Part shown: in pieces, positions 52,185 through 60,471 of the stretch
How the letters are laid out: each line of letters starts with the position of its first letter
Position numbering within the stretch: position 1 is the first letter of the stretch
Source: Actinoplanes utahensis
GTDB lineage: Bacteria > Actinomycetota > Actinomycetes > Mycobacteriales > Micromonosporaceae
Assembly (NCBI RefSeq): GCF_016862455.1
Contig: NZ_BOMZ01000110.1
Location: 25,817-89,816 of the forward strand
Direction of reading: 5' to 3'
Length of the DNA: 64,000 nucleotides
The notes under the pieces: generated by a model
Database searches by the model: none
Told to the model about the DNA's origin: nothing
What the model saw: only the letters and a program-made list of their open reading frames with translations
Translations under genes and position numbers: made by a program

Positions 52185-53117
52185 CTACGGAGCGGCGGAC
52201 GGCACGATCGAGGTGGCGCCCGCGGCCAGCCCGTACTGCCCGGTCTTGTTCTGCACCAGGCGCTCGACGGTGACCAGCGCGGTGGCGACCTGACCCTGCA
52301 CGGTGCTCACGTTGTCCACCGTGGAGATCTTCTGCACCAGGGTCGGGTCGTTGCGGATCGCGGCGACCAGGTTGCCGTCGCCGGCGCCGTCCCCGGCGAC
52401 CACGAGCGGCCGGTTCTTGGCGAACTGGTCGGCCATGGTGACCGCGAACCGGCTCTTCCGCTCGGCTTCCTTGTCGGTAGCCGGCACCCCGGCGACCAGC
52501 ACGACCGCCTCGGCGCCGCCGGTCGCGCCGTCGGAGACGGTGAGGTAACCGGCCTTGCCGAAGGCGGTCAGCACCGCGGTCACGTCGTCCGGCAGCGGGG
52601 TGCTGGTGGCGCCCTGCTGCAGGGTCAGCGCCAGCAGCGCGCTCGCGGTCTCCACACCGTCGCTGTTCATCGGCAGGCCGGCGGCCGGGATGCTCTGCCG
52701 CGACGACTGGTCGGCCAGGTCGAGCAGCTCGTTGACGAAGTTCGGGTCGAAGAACTTCTCCTCGACGTCGACCCGGGCGGTGATCGTCGCGCCGGCCACG
52801 GTGAGCATGTCGACGACGCCCTTCGCCGGGTCCTCGACACCGGGCAGCGCCACCACGGCCAGTTTCCGGCCGGCCAGCTTGCCGCCGAGCAGCGCCGGGG
52901 CGATCTGGGTGGCGAACTCCTGGTTGCGGTTGACCTCGTCGTTGAGCTTGTTGACCTGCTCACGGCGGACGTTGTTGTCCTTGTTGAGCGCGGCGAGGTT
53001 GTTGCGCAGGTTCTCGGAGACCGGGCCGTTGAGGGCGGCGGTGCCGACCACCAGGCCGATCGCGAGCGCGAGGAAGACCGCGGTGAGCGACACCACGTGG
53101 TACCGGAAGTTGATCAC
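52185..53117 (-). CDS. steB: SteB/MctB-type outer-membrane-side protein (copper transporter family label)
   Basis: 310 residues, GTG start. MINFRYHVVSLTAVFLALAIG at the N-terminus is the family signature and the single membrane anchor. A coiled coil follows (about 33-65: LRNNLAALNKDNNVRREQVNKL in outline) and then an alpha/beta domain outside the membrane. The M. tuberculosis relative was named MctB for copper tolerance. The Corynebacterium relative SteB works with SteA at the septum and supports cell-wall hydrolase control. Gene order steA-steB is kept here, so I favour the septal role. Confidence 0.85.
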   Translation of the reverse strand: MINFRYHVVSLTAVFLALAIGLVVGTAALNGPVSENLRNNLAALNKDNNVRREQVNKLNDEVNRNQEFATQIAPALLGGKLAGRKLAVVALPGVEDPAKGVVDMLTVAGATITARVDVEEKFFDPNFVNELLDLADQSSRQSIPAAGLPMNSDGVETASALLALTLQQGATSTPLPDDVTAVLTAFGKAGYLTVSDGATGGAEAVVLVAGVPATDKEAERKSRFAVTMADQFAKNRPLVVAGDGAGDGNLVAAIRNDPTLVQKISTVDNVSTVQGQVATALVTVERLVQNKTGQYGLAAGATSIVPSAAP

Positions 53118-53135
53118 AATGCCCTCGGAAGACCC

Positions 53136-54320
53136 TCAGAAAAGATTGCCGAGCTGGAAGAGCAGATTGTCCCACCACTCGGACACGACGGTGAGATAGG
53201 CCTTCCCCACCGTACTGACCGCGACGGCGGAGGCCATCGCGGCCAGCGCGGACAGCACCAGCAGCAGCACCGCCGACCCGGAGATGCTCTGCCGGTAGAG
53301 CCGGCTCACACCTTTCGCGTCGACGAGCTTGCCGCCCACCTTGAGCCGGGTGAGGAACGTCGAGGCCATGCCGCCGCGGCCCTTGTCGAGGAACTCGACC
53401 AGGTTGGCATGCGTGCCGACGGCCACGATCAGGGACGCGCCCTTCTCGTCGGCGAGCAGCATCGCCAGGTCCTCGCTGGTGGCCGCGGCCGGGAAGGTCA
53501 GCGCGGCGACGCCCAGGTTCTCCACCCGTTTGAGGCCGGGGGCCCGGCCGTCGGGATAGGCGTGCACGACGATCTCGGCGCCGCAGCGCAGCACGTCGTC
53601 GGTGACCGAGTCCATGTCGCCGATGATCATGTCGGGGGTGTAGCCGTTCTCCACCAGGGCGTCGGCGCCGCCGTCCACCCCGATCAAAACCGGTTTGTAC
53701 TCCCGGATGTAGGGCCGGAGAACCTCCAGGTCCTCCTTGTAGTCGTAGCCCCGGACGACGATCAGCACGTGCCGGCCGCCGATGCGGGTCTGCACGTCGG
53801 GCACGCCGACACCGTCGAGCAGGAGGTCGCGCTCCTGCTTCAGATAGTCCATCGTGTTCGCCGCGAACGCCTCGAGCTGCACCGACAGGCCCTCGCGGGC
53901 GTCGGCCATCGACTTCGCGACGGTCTCCGCGTCCTGCCGGGCACCGGTGGCGACCGGCTCGCCGTCGACCAGCACGGTGCTGCCGTCGATGCTGACCGTC
54001 TGGCCCTCGCGCAGACCGGCGAACACGTCCTCGCCGAGGTCGTCGACGAGGATCACCCCGCCCTGGATGAGCACCTCGGGGCCCAGGTTCGGATAGCGGC
54101 CCGAGATCGACGGCTTCGCGTTGAGCACGGCCATCACCCCGGACGCCACCAGCGAGTCGGCGGCGACCCGGTCGAGGTCGACGTGGTCGATGACCGCGAT
54201 CTCACCGGGCCGCAGCCGGCCGGTCAGCCGCTTGGTGCGCCGGTCCAGCCGGGCCACGCCGGAGACCGGGCCGGGCTCGGCGCCCTTGGCCCGGCGCAGG
54301 GTGGGAATGGGAAGTCGCAT
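53136..54320 (-). CDS. steA: SteA, septal protein with a thiamine-pyrophosphokinase-like domain
   Basis: 394 residues from ATG 54320 (ATG 54329 and 54377 are alternatives). IAVIDHVDLDRVAADSLV near 40, SGRYPNLGPEVL near 73, then the TPPK-like part with GVDGGADALVENGYTPDMIIGDMDS in outline near 215-240, APGLKRVENLGVAALTFPAAATSEDLAMLLAD region near 260-290, FLTRLKVGGKLVDAKGV near 325, and one C-terminal membrane helix (about 350-375). Same layout as Rv1697. In Corynebacterium, SteA sits at the division ring with SteB. Eighteen bases before steB, so one operon. Confidence 0.88.
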   Translation of the reverse strand: MRLPIPTLRRAKGAEPGPVSGVARLDRRTKRLTGRLRPGEIAVIDHVDLDRVAADSLVASGVMAVLNAKPSISGRYPNLGPEVLIQGGVILVDDLGEDVFAGLREGQTVSIDGSTVLVDGEPVATGARQDAETVAKSMADAREGLSVQLEAFAANTMDYLKQERDLLLDGVGVPDVQTRIGGRHVLIVVRGYDYKEDLEVLRPYIREYKPVLIGVDGGADALVENGYTPDMIIGDMDSVTDDVLRCGAEIVVHAYPDGRAPGLKRVENLGVAALTFPAAATSEDLAMLLADEKGASLIVAVGTHANLVEFLDKGRGGMASTFLTRLKVGGKLVDAKGVSRLYRQSISGSAVLLLVLSALAAMASAVAVSTVGKAYLTVVSEWWDNLLFQLGNLF

Positions 54321-54382
54321 CCCGGCCATCCTGACACGCCCCCGCACCCGTTCACCCCGCGACATGCGCCAGCTCACCTCTA

Positions 54383-56140
54383 TTAGGCGCGTTTCTCCCG
54401 AGCAGCCACGGAGAGTAGCTCCTCGGCATGCGCGATACCCAGATCCGAATCGGGCAGACCCGCCAGCATCCGGGACAATTCCCGTGCTCGCTCGGTCTCC
54501 TCCACGATCCGCACACCACTCGTGGTGATCGCTCCACCGGTGTCTTTCGCCACCACCAGGTGCCGATCGGCGAAGGCCGCGACCTGCGGCAGGTGCGTCA
54601 CGACCAGCACCTGATGGGTCCGCGCCAAGCGGGCCAGTCGCCGCCCGATCTCCACCGCGGCCGTGCCGCCCACTCCCGAGTCGACCTCGTCGAACACCAG
54701 GGTCGGCGGACCACCGGCGCCGGCGAACACCACCTCGATCGCCAGCATCACCCGGGACAGCTCACCGCCGGAGGCGCCCTTCTGCAGGGGCAGTGCCGGA
54801 GCGCCCGGATGCGCGTGCAGCCGCAGCTCCACCTCGTCGGCCCCGTCCGCCCCGGCGGCCAGGGTCTCGCCGTCGACGGTCACGGCCGGCTCGTCCCGCG
54901 ACGGGCTCCGGGTCAGCACCGCCACCTCGACCCGGGAGTGCGGCATCGCCAGCCCGGCCAGCTCCACGCTGACCGCCTCGGAGAACCGGCCGGCCGCCTC
55001 CCGCCGGGCCGCGGTCAGCCGCCCAGCCAGCTCGCCCACCGCCGCCTCCAGGCGCTGCCGCTCCCTGTCGAGCTCCTCGAGCAGCTCGTCGGAGGTGTCC
55101 AGCTCGCTCAGCTTGGTGCGGGCGTTCTCCGCCCAGGCGATCACACCGTCGACGTCGTCGGCGTACTTCCGGGTCAGGGCGCGCAGCGCGGCCCGCCGCT
55201 CGTAGATGGCCTCCAGCCGGGCCGGATCGGCGTCCAGCGAGCTCAGGTAGCCCGACAGCTCCGAGGCGACGTCACCGGCCAGGGTCGCGGCCTCCTCGAT
55301 CCGGGCCGCCAGGTCGCCCAGCGACGAGTCGACCGCGGCCTGGCCCTCCAGGGTGCGCCGGGCCAGACCGAGGAGCTGGGTCGCGTCGGGGGTGTCGTCG
55401 GCCGCCTCGACGCCGCCGGCCAGGGCCTGCGCGGCCAGGGCGGCCGCGACCCGCAACCCCTCGGCGTGCTCCAGACGCTGCACCTCGTTGCGCAGCTCGT
55501 CGTCCTCGCCGGGCTGGGGGTCCACCCGGGTGATCTCGTCGAGGCCGAGCTTGAGCAGGTCGGCCTCCTGGGAGCGCTGCCGGGCGTTGCGCTTGCGGTC
55601 GGCCAGGTCGTCGACGACGGCACGCCACCGGCCGAACGCCTCCCGATAGGTGTCGATCAGCTTCTCGTGCTCGGGGCCGGCGAACCGGTCGAGTGCGGAC
55701 CGCTGCTCCGACGGGCGCAGCAGGCGCAGCTGGTCGGACTGCCCGTGCACGGCCAGGATCTGCTCGCCGAGCTCGCTCAGCGTGGACACCGGCATGCTGC
55801 GGCCACCGACGTGCGCCCGGGACCGGCCCTCGGCCGTCACCGTGCGGCTCAGCAGGATCGAGCCGTCGTCGTCGGCCTCGCCACCGGCGTCGGTGATCCG
55901 GGTCCGCACCGCGTCGCCCAGGGTGCCGCGCAGTTTCAGACGGCCCTCCACCACGGCCCGGCCGGGATCGGCCCGGACCCGGCCGGCGTCGGCCCGGCCA
56001 CCGAACAGCAACCCGAGCCCGGTCACCACCATCGTCTTGCCGGCACCGGTCTCACCGGTGATGACATTCATTCCGGATGTGAGCCGAAGCGTCGTGTCGT
56101 CGATGACGCCGAGCCCGGTGATGCGCAGTTCCTCCAGCAC
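54383..56140 (-). CDS. recN: DNA repair protein RecN
   Basis: 585 residues from GTG 56140; a longer frame reaching 56356 has no domain support. SMC-like ATPase: Walker A TGETGAGKTMVV near 30, long coiled coils about 165-380, signature GASGGELSRVMLAIE near 455 and Walker B LVFDEVDSGVGG near 480, closing LVVTHLPQVAAFAD near 515. Holds or bridges broken DNA ends during double-strand break repair. Stands in the order tlyA-nadK-recN-steA as in mycobacteria. I see no clear SOS box by eye. Confidence 0.95.
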   Translation of the reverse strand: MLEELRITGLGVIDDTTLRLTSGMNVITGETGAGKTMVVTGLGLLFGGRADAGRVRADPGRAVVEGRLKLRGTLGDAVRTRITDAGGEADDDGSILLSRTVTAEGRSRAHVGGRSMPVSTLSELGEQILAVHGQSDQLRLLRPSEQRSALDRFAGPEHEKLIDTYREAFGRWRAVVDDLADRKRNARQRSQEADLLKLGLDEITRVDPQPGEDDELRNEVQRLEHAEGLRVAAALAAQALAGGVEAADDTPDATQLLGLARRTLEGQAAVDSSLGDLAARIEEAATLAGDVASELSGYLSSLDADPARLEAIYERRAALRALTRKYADDVDGVIAWAENARTKLSELDTSDELLEELDRERQRLEAAVGELAGRLTAARREAAGRFSEAVSVELAGLAMPHSRVEVAVLTRSPSRDEPAVTVDGETLAAGADGADEVELRLHAHPGAPALPLQKGASGGELSRVMLAIEVVFAGAGGPPTLVFDEVDSGVGGTAAVEIGRRLARLARTHQVLVVTHLPQVAAFADRHLVVAKDTGGAITTSGVRIVEETERARELSRMLAGLPDSDLGIAHAEELLSVAAREKRA

Positions 56141-56192
56141 AGCCAGACAGTATCGGGACCCCCCGACAATTGCCCAACCCTGGGGTCTCTGA

Positions 56193-57080
56193 TCAGCGTC
56201 GATTGCCTCGCCAGCCGACGACCGGCAGGCCGAACTTCGCCACCAGCGTGTCCGTGAACGGGCGCGGCGCCAGCCGGACCAGGCGAACCGGGAGCTGACC
56301 GCGTTCCACGGTGACCGTCGTGCCCGGCGGCAGATCCCAGGTGCGGCGCCCGTCACAGCACAACACCGCGAACGAGGTGTACGGGTCGACGGTCACCACG
56401 AACGTCGACGTGGGCGCGGTCACGATCGGCCGGCTGAACAGTGCGTGCGCACTGATCGGCACCAGGATCAGCGCCTCCACCTCGGGCCAGACCACCGGGC
56501 CGCCGGCGGAGAACCCGTACGCCGTCGACCCCGTCGGTGTGGCACACACCACACCGTCACAGCCGTACCGGGACAGCGGCCGCCCGTCCACGTCCACGAG
56601 CAGTTCGAGCATCTGCGCCCGCTGCCCCTTCTCCACGGTCACCTCGTTGAGCGCCCACGACTCGGCGATCAGGCGGCCGTCGTACTCGGCCCGTACGTCC
56701 AGGGTGAGCCGCTCGTCGACCGTGTAGTCCCCGGCCACCACGTCGGCGACCGCCTGGTCGATGTGCTCGATCTCGGCCTCCGCCAGGAAACCGACCTTGC
56801 CCAGGTTGATCCCGAGCAGCGGGGTCTTCGACGGCCGGGCCAGCTCGGCGGCGCGCAGGAAGGTGCCGTCACCGCCGAGCGCCAGCACGATCTCCACGCC
56901 CTCGGCCGCGTCCGGGCCGTAGACCGGCTGCACCCCCTCCGGCAGCTCCAGGTCGTCGACCTCCTCGGCGATCACCCGCACGTCGAAGCCGGCCGCCAGC
57001 AGGTCCAGCGCCACCGCCCGGGCGTGCTGTGTGCTCTGCCGACGCCCGGTGTGCGTCACCAGCAGGGCCGAGCGCGTCAT
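56193..57080 (-). CDS. nadK: NAD kinase
   Basis: 295 residues. GGDGTFLRAAE near 70 is the ATP/NAD-binding signature, INLGKVGFLAE near 93, ALNEVTVEKG near 143 (NExx motif), and CATPTGSTAYGFSAGGP near 178. Makes NADP from NAD. Overlaps the tlyA stop by four bases (ATGA), so translation is coupled. Common actinobacterial order tlyA-nadK-recN. Confidence 0.96.
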   Translation of the reverse strand: MTRSALLVTHTGRRQSTQHARAVALDLLAAGFDVRVIAEEVDDLELPEGVQPVYGPDAAEGVEIVLALGGDGTFLRAAELARPSKTPLLGINLGKVGFLAEAEIEHIDQAVADVVAGDYTVDERLTLDVRAEYDGRLIAESWALNEVTVEKGQRAQMLELLVDVDGRPLSRYGCDGVVCATPTGSTAYGFSAGGPVVWPEVEALILVPISAHALFSRPIVTAPTSTFVVTVDPYTSFAVLCCDGRRTWDLPPGTTVTVERGQLPVRLVRLAPRPFTDTLVAKFGLPVVGWRGNRR

Positions 57081-57907
57081 CTCTCCTCCAAGAGCTCGAC
57101 AGCATGCGGTCCGGCCTCGACCACTGCCTCGACCCGGGCCGGATCAGCCGGCGGGGCGTCCCGCCGGAACCACACGAAGAACTCCACGTTGCCGCTCGGG
57201 CCCGGCAGCGGGCTGGCGGTCACGTCCGCCACACCCAGCCCCAACCCGGCGGCGGCCGCCGCCACGTCCAGCACGGCCTCGGCACGCAGCCGCCAGTCGC
57301 GGACCACCCCGCCCGCGCCGACCCGTTCCTTGCCGACCTCGAACTGCGGCTTCACCATCAGCGCCAGATCGCCGTCGTCCGCGGTGCACGCGGTCAGCGC
57401 CGGCAGCACCAGCCGCAGCGAGATGAACGACAGGTCCGCCACGGTCAGATCCACCGGGCCGCCGATCGACTCCGGCGTGATCGTGCGGACGTTGGTGCGC
57501 TCCTGAACCACCACCCGCTCGTCGGTGCGGATCGGCCAGGCCAGCTGCCCGTACCCGACGTCCACCGCCACCACCTGCCGGGCGCCGGCTCGCAGCAGCA
57601 CGTCGGTGAACCCGCCAGTGGACGCCCCCGCGTCCAGGCAGCGCCGCCCGGTCACGGCCAGCCCACCCGGGCCGAACGCCGCCAGGGCGCCGGCCAGCTT
57701 GTGGCCACCGCGCGACACGTACTCCGTCTGCGGGTCCTCCCCGGTGACCAGGATCGGGTCGGCCGGGTCGACCATCGCCGCCACCTTCTGGGCGACGGTG
57801 CCGCGCACCTGCACCCGGCCGTCCGCGACGAGCGCGGCGGCCTGTTCCCGGGAGCGGGCGAGCTTGCGACGGACGAGCTCGGCGTCGAGACGCGCACGGC
57901 GGGCCAT
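57077..57907 (-). CDS. tlyA: TlyA-type 16S/23S rRNA 2'-O-methyltransferase
   Basis: 276 residues. N-terminal S4 RNA-binding domain (RRARLDAELVRRKLARSREQAAALVADGRV in outline, 1-60), a short SRGGHKL linker with the first Lys of the catalytic set, then a Rossmann methyltransferase: LDAGASTGGFTDVLL near 90, VADLSFISLRLVLP near 158, MVKPQFEVG near 183 and NVEFFVWF near 250 (K-D-K-E tetrad). Methylates C1409 of 16S and C1920 of 23S rRNA in mycobacteria, making ribosomes sensitive to capreomycin and viomycin. First gene of the coupled tlyA-nadK pair. Confidence 0.95.
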   Translation of the reverse strand: MARRARLDAELVRRKLARSREQAAALVADGRVQVRGTVAQKVAAMVDPADPILVTGEDPQTEYVSRGGHKLAGALAAFGPGGLAVTGRRCLDAGASTGGFTDVLLRAGARQVVAVDVGYGQLAWPIRTDERVVVQERTNVRTITPESIGGPVDLTVADLSFISLRLVLPALTACTADDGDLALMVKPQFEVGKERVGAGGVVRDWRLRAEAVLDVAAAAAGLGLGVADVTASPLPGPSGNVEFFVWFRRDAPPADPARVEAVVEAGPHAVELLEER

Positions 57908-57979
57908 CAGATTCCTTTTATCGGTACGGGGTGGTCAGCGGCCCTTTTCACGACGACGGGATCCGTCGCTGGGCGGGCC

Positions 57980-58279
57980 TCAACGGTCGATGCTGGCCAG
58001 GGTGTCCTGAAGCACCTGATGCGCGGCCTCGAACTCGGCGATCTGCTCGGCCGGGGCCAGCCGCGCGGCGTTGGCGAGCGACCGTAACACCGCGTCCACC
58101 GCGGGATGCCCGGTCCCCTCGCCGTCCGTACCGCCACCCATGGAGTAGGCCGGCCGCACCGCTCCGGGCGGCGGCCCGGGCACGCCCGCCGGACCCGGCC
58201 GGGGGCCCGCGGACGGCGGGCCCGGCCGGAACCCGCCGGTCGGTGGACCGGGACGCGGACCGGGGCTCGGATAGGTCAC
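57980..58279 (-). CDS. Small Pro/Gly-rich protein with a short helical end
   Basis: 99 residues, GTG start 4 bases after the stop of the Ala/Lys-rich gene, so probably coupled. The first 45 residues are Pro/Gly/Arg repeats (GPRPGP). The last 45 form a helical segment (HPAVDAVLRSLANAARLAPAEQIAEFEAAHQVLQ in outline) resembling short conserved actinobacterial proteins beside tlyA. Function unknown. Confidence 0.7.
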   Translation of the reverse strand: MTYPSPGPRPGPPTGGFRPGPPSAGPRPGPAGVPGPPPGAVRPAYSMGGGTDGEGTGHPAVDAVLRSLANAARLAPAEQIAEFEAAHQVLQDTLASIDR

Positions 58280-58283
58280 GGCG

Positions 58284-59378
58284 TCACGCCTCCGTGCTCT
58301 CGGCCGTGCTGACGCTGTCGCCGGCCGGTTTCGGCTGAGTGGGCACCTGCGCGGTCTTCCGCGGCGCCGCCCGGCGCCCGGTTTCCTTCCGCGGCTCGGA
58401 CTCGACGGCCTTCGCCGGGGTCCGCCGCCGGGGCGCGGTCTTCCGCGGTGCCGGCGGCACCTCGGTGGCGGCGGCGGCAGCGGTCACCGGGCTCACCGGA
58501 GCGGGCACGGTCCCCTCCGGCTGCGACACGACCGGAACCGGCTCCACGAACGGGACAGCCGTCACCGGAGGCCGCTTCACGGCCGCCTTCTTCACCGGAG
58601 CCGCCGGCTTCTCGGCCGGAGCCGCAGGCGCCTCGACCGGAGTGGAGGCAGCCTCCACGACCGGACCGGTGGCCTTCCGCGGCGCACGCTTGGCCGGCGC
58701 CTTCTTGGCCGGGGTCTGCTCAACGGGCGCCACGGCCCGCTTGGCGGGCGCCTTCTTGGCCGCGGGCTGCCCACCGGGCGCCACAGCCTGCTCAGCGGGC
58801 GCCACGGTCTGCCCAGCGGGCGCCGCAGCCTGCTTAGCAGCTGCTGCGGCCCGCTTGGCGGGCGCCGTAGTCTGCTTGGCCCGCGCACGCTTGACCGGCG
58901 CCACCGTCGGCGCCGGCTCGGTGGCCGGGCTGAGCGCCGCCGCCGGCATCGCGTTCGGCTTCGGTTTGACGGCCTTCTTCGCGACCGCCTTCTTGCCCGG
59001 GGCCGGGGCCGGGGCCGACGCCGGGGTCGGGGTCGGCGCCACGGCCGAAGCCACTGACGGCGCCGGTTGAGCCCCGGCCCGCGCCTCCCGCAACTGCCGC
59101 TCCAGGTCGTGCACCCGCGACGTCAGATCGGACACCTCGTCCGCGGTGGCCAGTCCGACCCGCCCGAGCGCCCGGTCCACCTCGTAGCGGACGATGTTCG
59201 TCAACGCCTCCCGGTTGGCCAGGCTCGCCGACAACAGGTCCTCCACCACGCCCTGCATCTGCGCCGCCGTGGCCCCGCCCCGGGTCAGCAACTCCCCGGC
59301 GACCTGCTGCGCCCTCTTCCGGGGGGCCTCCGTCAAGCCGAGTGCCAGGTCCAGATAAGCCCGCCATGCCTCTGGCAT
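58284..59378 (-). CDS. Phasin-like protein with long Ala/Pro/Lys-rich tail
   Basis: 364 residues, ATG after GGAGG. Residues 1-100 form helices (AWRAYLDLALGLTEAPRKRAQQVAGELL in outline, and LANREALTNIVRYEVDRALGRVGLATADEVSDL) ending in a coiled coil, as in polyhydroxyalkanoate-granule-associated PhaF/PhaI proteins. The rest is Ala/Pro with Lys-Lys-Ala-Pro-Ala-Lys blocks like histone H1 or the PhaF tail, which binds DNA. It may tie granules or membranes to the nucleoid. No PHA synthase is nearby, so the granule link is only by analogy. Confidence 0.72.
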   Translation of the reverse strand: MPEAWRAYLDLALGLTEAPRKRAQQVAGELLTRGGATAAQMQGVVEDLLSASLANREALTNIVRYEVDRALGRVGLATADEVSDLTSRVHDLERQLREARAGAQPAPSVASAVAPTPTPASAPAPAPGKKAVAKKAVKPKPNAMPAAALSPATEPAPTVAPVKRARAKQTTAPAKRAAAAAKQAAAPAGQTVAPAEQAVAPGGQPAAKKAPAKRAVAPVEQTPAKKAPAKRAPRKATGPVVEAASTPVEAPAAPAEKPAAPVKKAAVKRPPVTAVPFVEPVPVVSQPEGTVPAPVSPVTAAAAATEVPPAPRKTAPRRRTPAKAVESEPRKETGRRAAPRKTAQVPTQPKPAGDSVSTAESTEA

Positions 59379-59474
59379 GTCCCGCCTCCTCTCGCCGCGT
59401 CGGGTGCCACGCTACCGGGCACCTCCGGGATTCTCCTGAGGTACCGTGCCGGTGTCGTGAGGGAGGATGGTCAT

Positions 59475-59813
59475 ATGGCCACCACCGTGGATGACTGCCG
59501 CCAAGCCCTGCACGACCTCGCCGCGAAACTCGACGCCAACGCCGAGGCCCGCGGCAAGCTCGATCTGGACCGCACTCTCGCCTGCCGCATCACCGATCTC
59601 GGCGCCGCCTTCCACGGGCGGATCACCGGTGGCCGGCTGGTCGACATCGCCGACGGCGACGACCCGAAGGCGAAGATCGCCCTGGTCACCACCGGCGACA
59701 ATCTGCTCGCCCTGGTCCGCGGCGAGCTGGACATCACGCGCGCCCTCGCCGCCCGCCAGATCTCCATCAAGGCGAATCCGTTCGACCTGCTCAAGCTCCG
59801 CAAGCTCCTCTGA
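59475..59813 (+). CDS. SCP2-like sterol-carrier-domain protein
   Basis: 112 residues from ATG 59475 after GGAGG; a frame reaching far upstream is antisense to the previous gene. The whole protein is one SCP2 domain: RTLACRITDLGAAFHGRITGGRLVDI near 35-60, then AKIALVTTGDNLLALVRGELDITRALAARQI to the end, with the hydrophobic ligand pocket pattern. Binds lipids or acyl chains. Divergent from the phasin-like gene across a 96-bp spacer. Confidence 0.85.
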   Translation: MATTVDDCRQALHDLAAKLDANAEARGKLDLDRTLACRITDLGAAFHGRITGGRLVDIADGDDPKAKIALVTTGDNLLALVRGELDITRALAARQISIKANPFDLLKLRKLL

Positions 59814-59987
59814 CGACCGCACTGCACCGGTTGTGCCCGGGGATACGGGCACGACCGGTGCGCGAGTTCAAAGATCAGCTCGTGAGGCAGAAGGCGCGAC
59901 GGCGGTTCTCCCCACCGCGAACGGTGCCACGATGGTTGAGGAAACCCGACGGCCGGCGGCCGTGCCGGCCCTTCACAGGGAGGGATC

Positions 59988-60269
59988 ATGAAACATGCCC
60001 ACCCCGGCCCCCCGCGCTTCGACGCCACGCTGACCTCAGCCAACGTGCACGAGCGCGCCGAGCAGGTGTCCGTACCCGCCTTCGACTGGATGAGCGGCCC
60101 CGTCCTCGCCTTCGTCGACGGGCTGCTGCACATCGACCGCGACGCCCCGCTCCCGCGGCGTCGCCGCTACCAGCCGGTCCCCGGCCCCGTCTCGGCGCAT
60201 CCGGCCGACGACGCCGCGCACAGCGCCTCGCACCTGCTGGCCGACCTGACCCGCATGCACCGCCGCTGA
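59988..60269 (+). CDS. Small protein of unknown function
   Basis: 93 residues, ATG after AGGGAGGG. No domain recognised. VHERAEQVSVPAFDWMSGPVLAFVDGLLHID (in outline, about 20-50) is the ordered part; the rest is basic and His-rich. Strong ribosome site, codon bias and a following hairpin support it as real. Confidence 0.7.
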   Translation: MKHAHPGPPRFDATLTSANVHERAEQVSVPAFDWMSGPVLAFVDGLLHIDRDAPLPRRRRYQPVPGPVSAHPADDAAHSASHLLADLTRMHRR

Positions 60270-60277
60270 AAAACGAC

Positions 60278-60321
60278 GCGGCCCGGGCTGCGCATCCCGC
60301 AAGATGCGCGGCCCGGGCCGC
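60278..60321. terminator. 19-bp hairpin between convergent genes
   Basis: Arms 60278-60296 and 60303-60321 pair throughout with a single G-T wobble, loop CCGCAA. It is flanked by an A run on the left and a C run on the right, and can end both the small-protein gene and the RTX gene. Confidence 0.85.
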
Positions 60322-60471
60322 ATCCCCCCGTGCAAAATCTCTTTCCGGTACGCCGTGAGCCGTCCCCGCCGCGCCTCACCCGCCCGTGCCCGTCCACGCG
60401 AGGTGGTCCCGGCGAACGACCGGAACGCGGCCGCCGGGCCGGAGCGCCGGTGCGGGTCGACCCCGCACGGA

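Noticed and set aside
56141..56356. Upstream start for RecN
   Set aside because: The extra residues are antisense to the NAD kinase gene and the family starts at the VLEELRI segment.
59067..59474. N-terminal extension of the SCP2 protein
   Set aside because: Antisense to the phasin-like gene; ATG 59475 has a perfect ribosome site and covers the whole domain.
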